A stretch of DNA of 64,000 nucleotides, taken from positions 119,549 through 183,548 of the forward strand of contig CAMOWA010000001.1 in NCBI GenBank assembly GCA_946628005.1, written 5' to 3'. Within the stretch, counting starts at the first letter, position 1, and every line of letters begins with the position of its first letter. The DNA comes from an uncultured Caryophanales bacterium. GTDB taxonomy: Bacteria > Bacillota_I > Bacilli_A > RF39 > UBA660. The position numbers and the translations under genes were made by a program. Of this stretch, positions 61,049 to 64,000 are shown piece by piece. A model generated the notes under the pieces. It worked only from the letters and a program-made list of their open reading frames with translations, was not told the origin of the DNA and did no database searches.

Positions 61049-62224
61049 TTATGGATAAACATAACAACCTAAATAATCAAAGAAACTAATGTCACAACTA
61101 CCTTTAGTTAATGAACTATAAGTACCAACTCCTCCGTCATCATATGCATATGCATCAATTTCTCCATTAAAACTGTAACAATCAATGTCATTACCATTAG
61201 AACTTATGTCGCATTCATCATCACTTACATATGTGGATAGTAGAAATTGTTTATTAATATTATAAGTTTTTAATCTAGTTTCTAAATTCCCACCATATTC
61301 ATCTGATTTGCTACCTTCTAAACAAAATGGTGTATCATGTATTATTCCACATGCATATGCCTTTTTAATTCGTTTATTTTTGTCTAGTACCAATCCTAAA
61401 AAGTATGGCTTATTACTTTCCGATATAACTTCTCTATAATCTTTTTTGTATTGATTATCTGCAAGAATAGTTCCGTTCTCACCATAATTCCAAATATCAG
61501 TTGTGTAAGCGTAAACGCAGTTTTCACATGAATCTATTCCTTTTTCTAATGATATTTTAACATTGATATTTAGTGAAAATGGAACGTTACATACCGCATA
61601 AACACTCATTGGTATTGTTATCCCAATAATTAAAATTAGAAATTTGGAATATTTTGTATTTTTTAGAATTATAAATAACATTCCACTAATTAATACTAAT
61701 AATATAATTAAATAAAAAGCAGGGTTACCGGTATTAGGATTTTTAAATGTATTAGGTACATTGATTGTATTATCATTAAATAGTTGAATTGTCATGATTT
61801 TATTATCATTATATGATTCACCATCAAACTTATCTTTTGGGACTTCTGTTTTATATTCCACTCTAAGTGTTACATTCTTAGAAGAATGAGCTTTAACAAT
61901 ATTAGAATTATCATATGTTTCAAAAGAATAATTAATATAATCAGAATTCAAATTATTATTTGTTTTATTAAGTTCATAATCTTCATTAGAATCATTTTTT
62001 ATTAAAATCTTATATTCTATATTATCTCCAACTTCAGACATAGATAGATTTAGATTTATATTTTTACCATTTGCAGTTGCTTTATCAAGTTCGTTTACAT
62101 TATCCGACTTGTTTTCTACTGTGATTGAACTGATAGTAATTTTATCTGTATCACAAGTTTCAGCGTTAACATAAAATGGTATAAACATCATGAATAATAA
62201 AATTGGTAATAATAATTTTTTCAT
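61049..62224 (-). CDS. Exported two-TM protein with internal NPNTG motif (architectural paralog of 19636..20685)
   Basis: Signal peptide; [36 protein letters not shown] then second TM and Cys-rich C-terminal domain. Confidence 0.65.
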   Translation of the reverse strand: MKKLLLPILLFMMFIPFYVNAETCDTDKITISSITVENKSDNVNELDKATANGKNINLNLSMSEVGDNIEYKILIKNDSNEDYELNKTNNNLNSDYINYSFETYDNSNIVKAHSSKNVTLRVEYKTEVPKDKFDGESYNDNKIMTIQLFNDNTINVPNTFKNPNTGNPAFYLIILLVLISGMLFIILKNTKYSKFLILIIGITIPMSVYAVCNVPFSLNINVKISLEKGIDSCENCVYAYTTDIWNYGENGTILADNQYKKDYREVISESNKPYFLGLVLDKNKRIKKAYACGIIHDTPFCLEGSKSDEYGGNLETRLKTYNINKQFLLSTYVSDDECDISSNGNDIDCYSFNGEIDAYAYDDGGVGTYSSLTKGSCDISFFDYLGCYVYP

Positions 62225-62379
62225 AATTTACACATCCAATCTTTTTCTATTCTATCTTAATTATATATATTTATATATGAAAGTCAATTATTTCTATATA
62301 ATATTGATTTTTAAAAGCGAAAATTAGACTGTCGTAAGATTCTGAGTGTTTAATTTCAAATTGATAAAATGATTAATCT

Positions 62380-62401
62380 TTTGTAAATATATATTTACAA
62401 A
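62380..62401. repeat. 22-bp perfect palindrome
   Basis: TTTGTAAATATATATTTACAAA. Confidence 0.8.
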
Positions 62402-62551
62402 TGTCAAAATAATATGTTATATATTATTCAAGTAATTGAGTCATTCTCAATTCATAGATTTGTGCCGTTTTTTCGTAAACACGTTAAATTGAGGCCCCAG
62501 TGGAAATGCAAAAGGACTTGTAAAAAAGTCCTTTTTATGCTATTATGTATG

Positions 62552-62663
62552 TAGCAAGAAAACTTGCATAAAATAAAAATGGGAACATTCAGTTTCGCTA
62601 GTTGAATGTCTACCCAATTAATGTGCAGACATTTAATCTATGAAGATTAGATGCCTTTTTTTA
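62552..62663 (+). ncRNA. Candidate antitoxin antisense RNA
   Basis: TTGTAA-17-TATTAT (extended -10 TGC) promoter; terminator GCAGACATTTAATCT..AGATTAGATGCC-T7; overlaps 3-prime end of toxin-like ORF. Confidence 0.5.
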
Positions 62664-62745
62664 TTACTATAATCAAAATGATTAAAAGGAATAAAATGAT
62701 AGAGATGAGCTTTAAAACTTTTATGATAAAAGTTTTAGTTTTCAT
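62647..62745 (-). CDS. 32-aa hydrophobic toxin-like peptide (candidate type I toxin)
   Basis: MKTKTFIIKVLKLISIILFLLIILIIVIKKGI after GAAAGGAGG SD; promoter TTGACA-17-TACATT with TGC extended -10. Confidence 0.6.
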   Translation of the reverse strand: MKTKTFIIKVLKLISIILFLLIILIIVIKKGI

Positions 62746-62951
62746 TTTATCAAACCTCCTTTCTTCTAGAAGATAAGAAGGTAGACATCCAACAACTAAA
62801 TGTTCCTAAGCACAATGTAGCATATAAATATACATGTGTCAATCGAACATTTGCATATTTAAATAAGAATTAAAATATGATAAAAAACTATTAAAATAAA
62901 ACAAATGTATGGTAGAATATAAGACAAGTTATATTTTAAGGAGGATATTAA

Positions 62952-63740
62952 ATGTCAGTTAATTCTTATTTGGAAAATTTAGGATCAAGTTTAATACTTT
63001 CAGATTCAGAAAAAGAAAGTATCAGCAAATCTATTAATTATTTAGAAAGAAATTTAAAAGAGTACTTTGGAAGTAATGTTCTAGAACATTTTCAATTTGG
63101 TTCTTCTACTAGAGGAACAATATTGCCTAGAAAATATGATAACGAATCAGATATTGACTATATGATTGTATTCGATAATGCTAATAATTATACTCCTCAA
63201 ACTTTCTTAACTAGATTAAAAAATTTTGCTGAAGCATATTATAGTCGTTCAGAAATATATCAAGATTCACCCACTATTGTACTTGAATTAAATCATATAA
63301 AATTTGAACTTGTTCCAGCCTATAAAAGCTACATGTTTTATTATATTCACGATGGTAAAGGAGGATGGCTAGGAACAAATCCTAATGATATTAATTCATC
63401 ATTAAGAGAAGCAAACAAGAATTGTAAATTTATTTTAAAACCTGTAATTAGATTGATGAAGCACTGGAACATAAGCCTTAATTATAGAGGATATTCATCT
63501 TATAATCTAGAAAGTAAATTAGTATCTGAATTAAAATATTCATATATTTTTAATACTTCATATACTGATTACTTATTAAATGCATTTGATTCTTTAAATA
63601 AAGCATACTATTTTCCGACAACGGAATCAAAACGATTGACTACTGCAATAGAAAAAATTAAAGAAGCTCTAGACTTAGAAAAAAGAGGTATGCCATATTC
63701 TGCTGAACAAAAAATTAAAGAAATATTTCCGGAGAAATAA
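62952..63740 (+). CDS. CD-NTase-like nucleotidyltransferase (CBASS-type candidate)
   Basis: FQFGSSTRGTILPRKYDNESDIDYMIVF active-site pattern G-S-x3-RGT ... DxD; RGYSSYNLE C-terminal helical part. Confidence 0.75.
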   Translation: MSVNSYLENLGSSLILSDSEKESISKSINYLERNLKEYFGSNVLEHFQFGSSTRGTILPRKYDNESDIDYMIVFDNANNYTPQTFLTRLKNFAEAYYSRSEIYQDSPTIVLELNHIKFELVPAYKSYMFYYIHDGKGGWLGTNPNDINSSLREANKNCKFILKPVIRLMKHWNISLNYRGYSSYNLESKLVSELKYSYIFNTSYTDYLLNAFDSLNKAYYFPTTESKRLTTAIEKIKEALDLEKRGMPYSAEQKIKEIFPEK

Positions 63741-63741
63741 A

Positions 63742-64000
63742 ATGAAAAAGAAAAAATATATCAATGATGTAAATAATGATTATGAAAGGTGTTTGTTTTT
63801 AAATAAGATACTACAAATACTATTTTACTTAAGTATTGTTTTATCATTTACATTATGTTTTAAAAATATAGAAATAATTTGTATAACGCTTATTGTTCTT
63901 CACCTAGCACATTTTATAATTGGAATCATAAACAATTTATTCTTATTTAATAAAGCAGAATCATTAGGAAATACGCCTTTAGTTTTAGTATATTTTCTAT
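63742..64000 (+). CDS. Partial membrane protein (candidate CBASS TM effector)
   Basis: Starts 1 nt after CD-NTase stop; MKKKKYINDVNNDYERCLFLNKILQILFYLSIVLSFTLCF.. at least two TM segments; runs off window. Confidence 0.5.
   Translation, partial: MKKKKYINDVNNDYERCLFLNKILQILFYLSIVLSFTLCFKNIEIICITLIVLHLAHFIIGIINNLFLFNKAESLGNTPLVLVYFL

Overview
AT-rich chromosomal window that looks like a spore-forming low-GC Firmicute (uncultured Bacilli/Erysipelotrichia-like); taxonomy is inferred, and TGA reads as a normal stop. Chromosomal content: (i) a dispersed type VII secretion (ESX/Yuk) complement: EssC, YukD, several WXG100-like proteins, a DUF4176-like protein, a large Ser/Thr-rich putative substrate and a WXG-CHAP hydrolase; (ii) sporulation genes (CotZ-like, GerM, GerE, SpoIIIAH, CotJC, CotJA/B-like); (iii) cell-envelope genes (FtsW/SpoVE, Ddl, MurF, NagZ, sortase, GT4, a giant cyclic-glucan-synthase-like protein, a thioester adhesin); (iv) a T-box leader ahead of a CaCA antiporter plus a type-2-like IleS; (v) seven tRNAs. 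After tRNA-His lies an accessory region with a large serine recombinase, a MobV relaxase, a CD-NTase (CBASS-like) at the window edge and, unannotated in the ORF track, a candidate type I toxin-antitoxin locus and a leader-peptide attenuator ahead of the recombinase. The strongest unexplained signals are two long intergenic regions (about 520 and 750 nt, both minus strand). Each has its own sigma-A-like promoter and intrinsic terminator and no substantial ORF; the larger is built of repeated hairpin modules. I propose them as undescribed large structured ncRNAs. No tools were used; all family calls are by eye.
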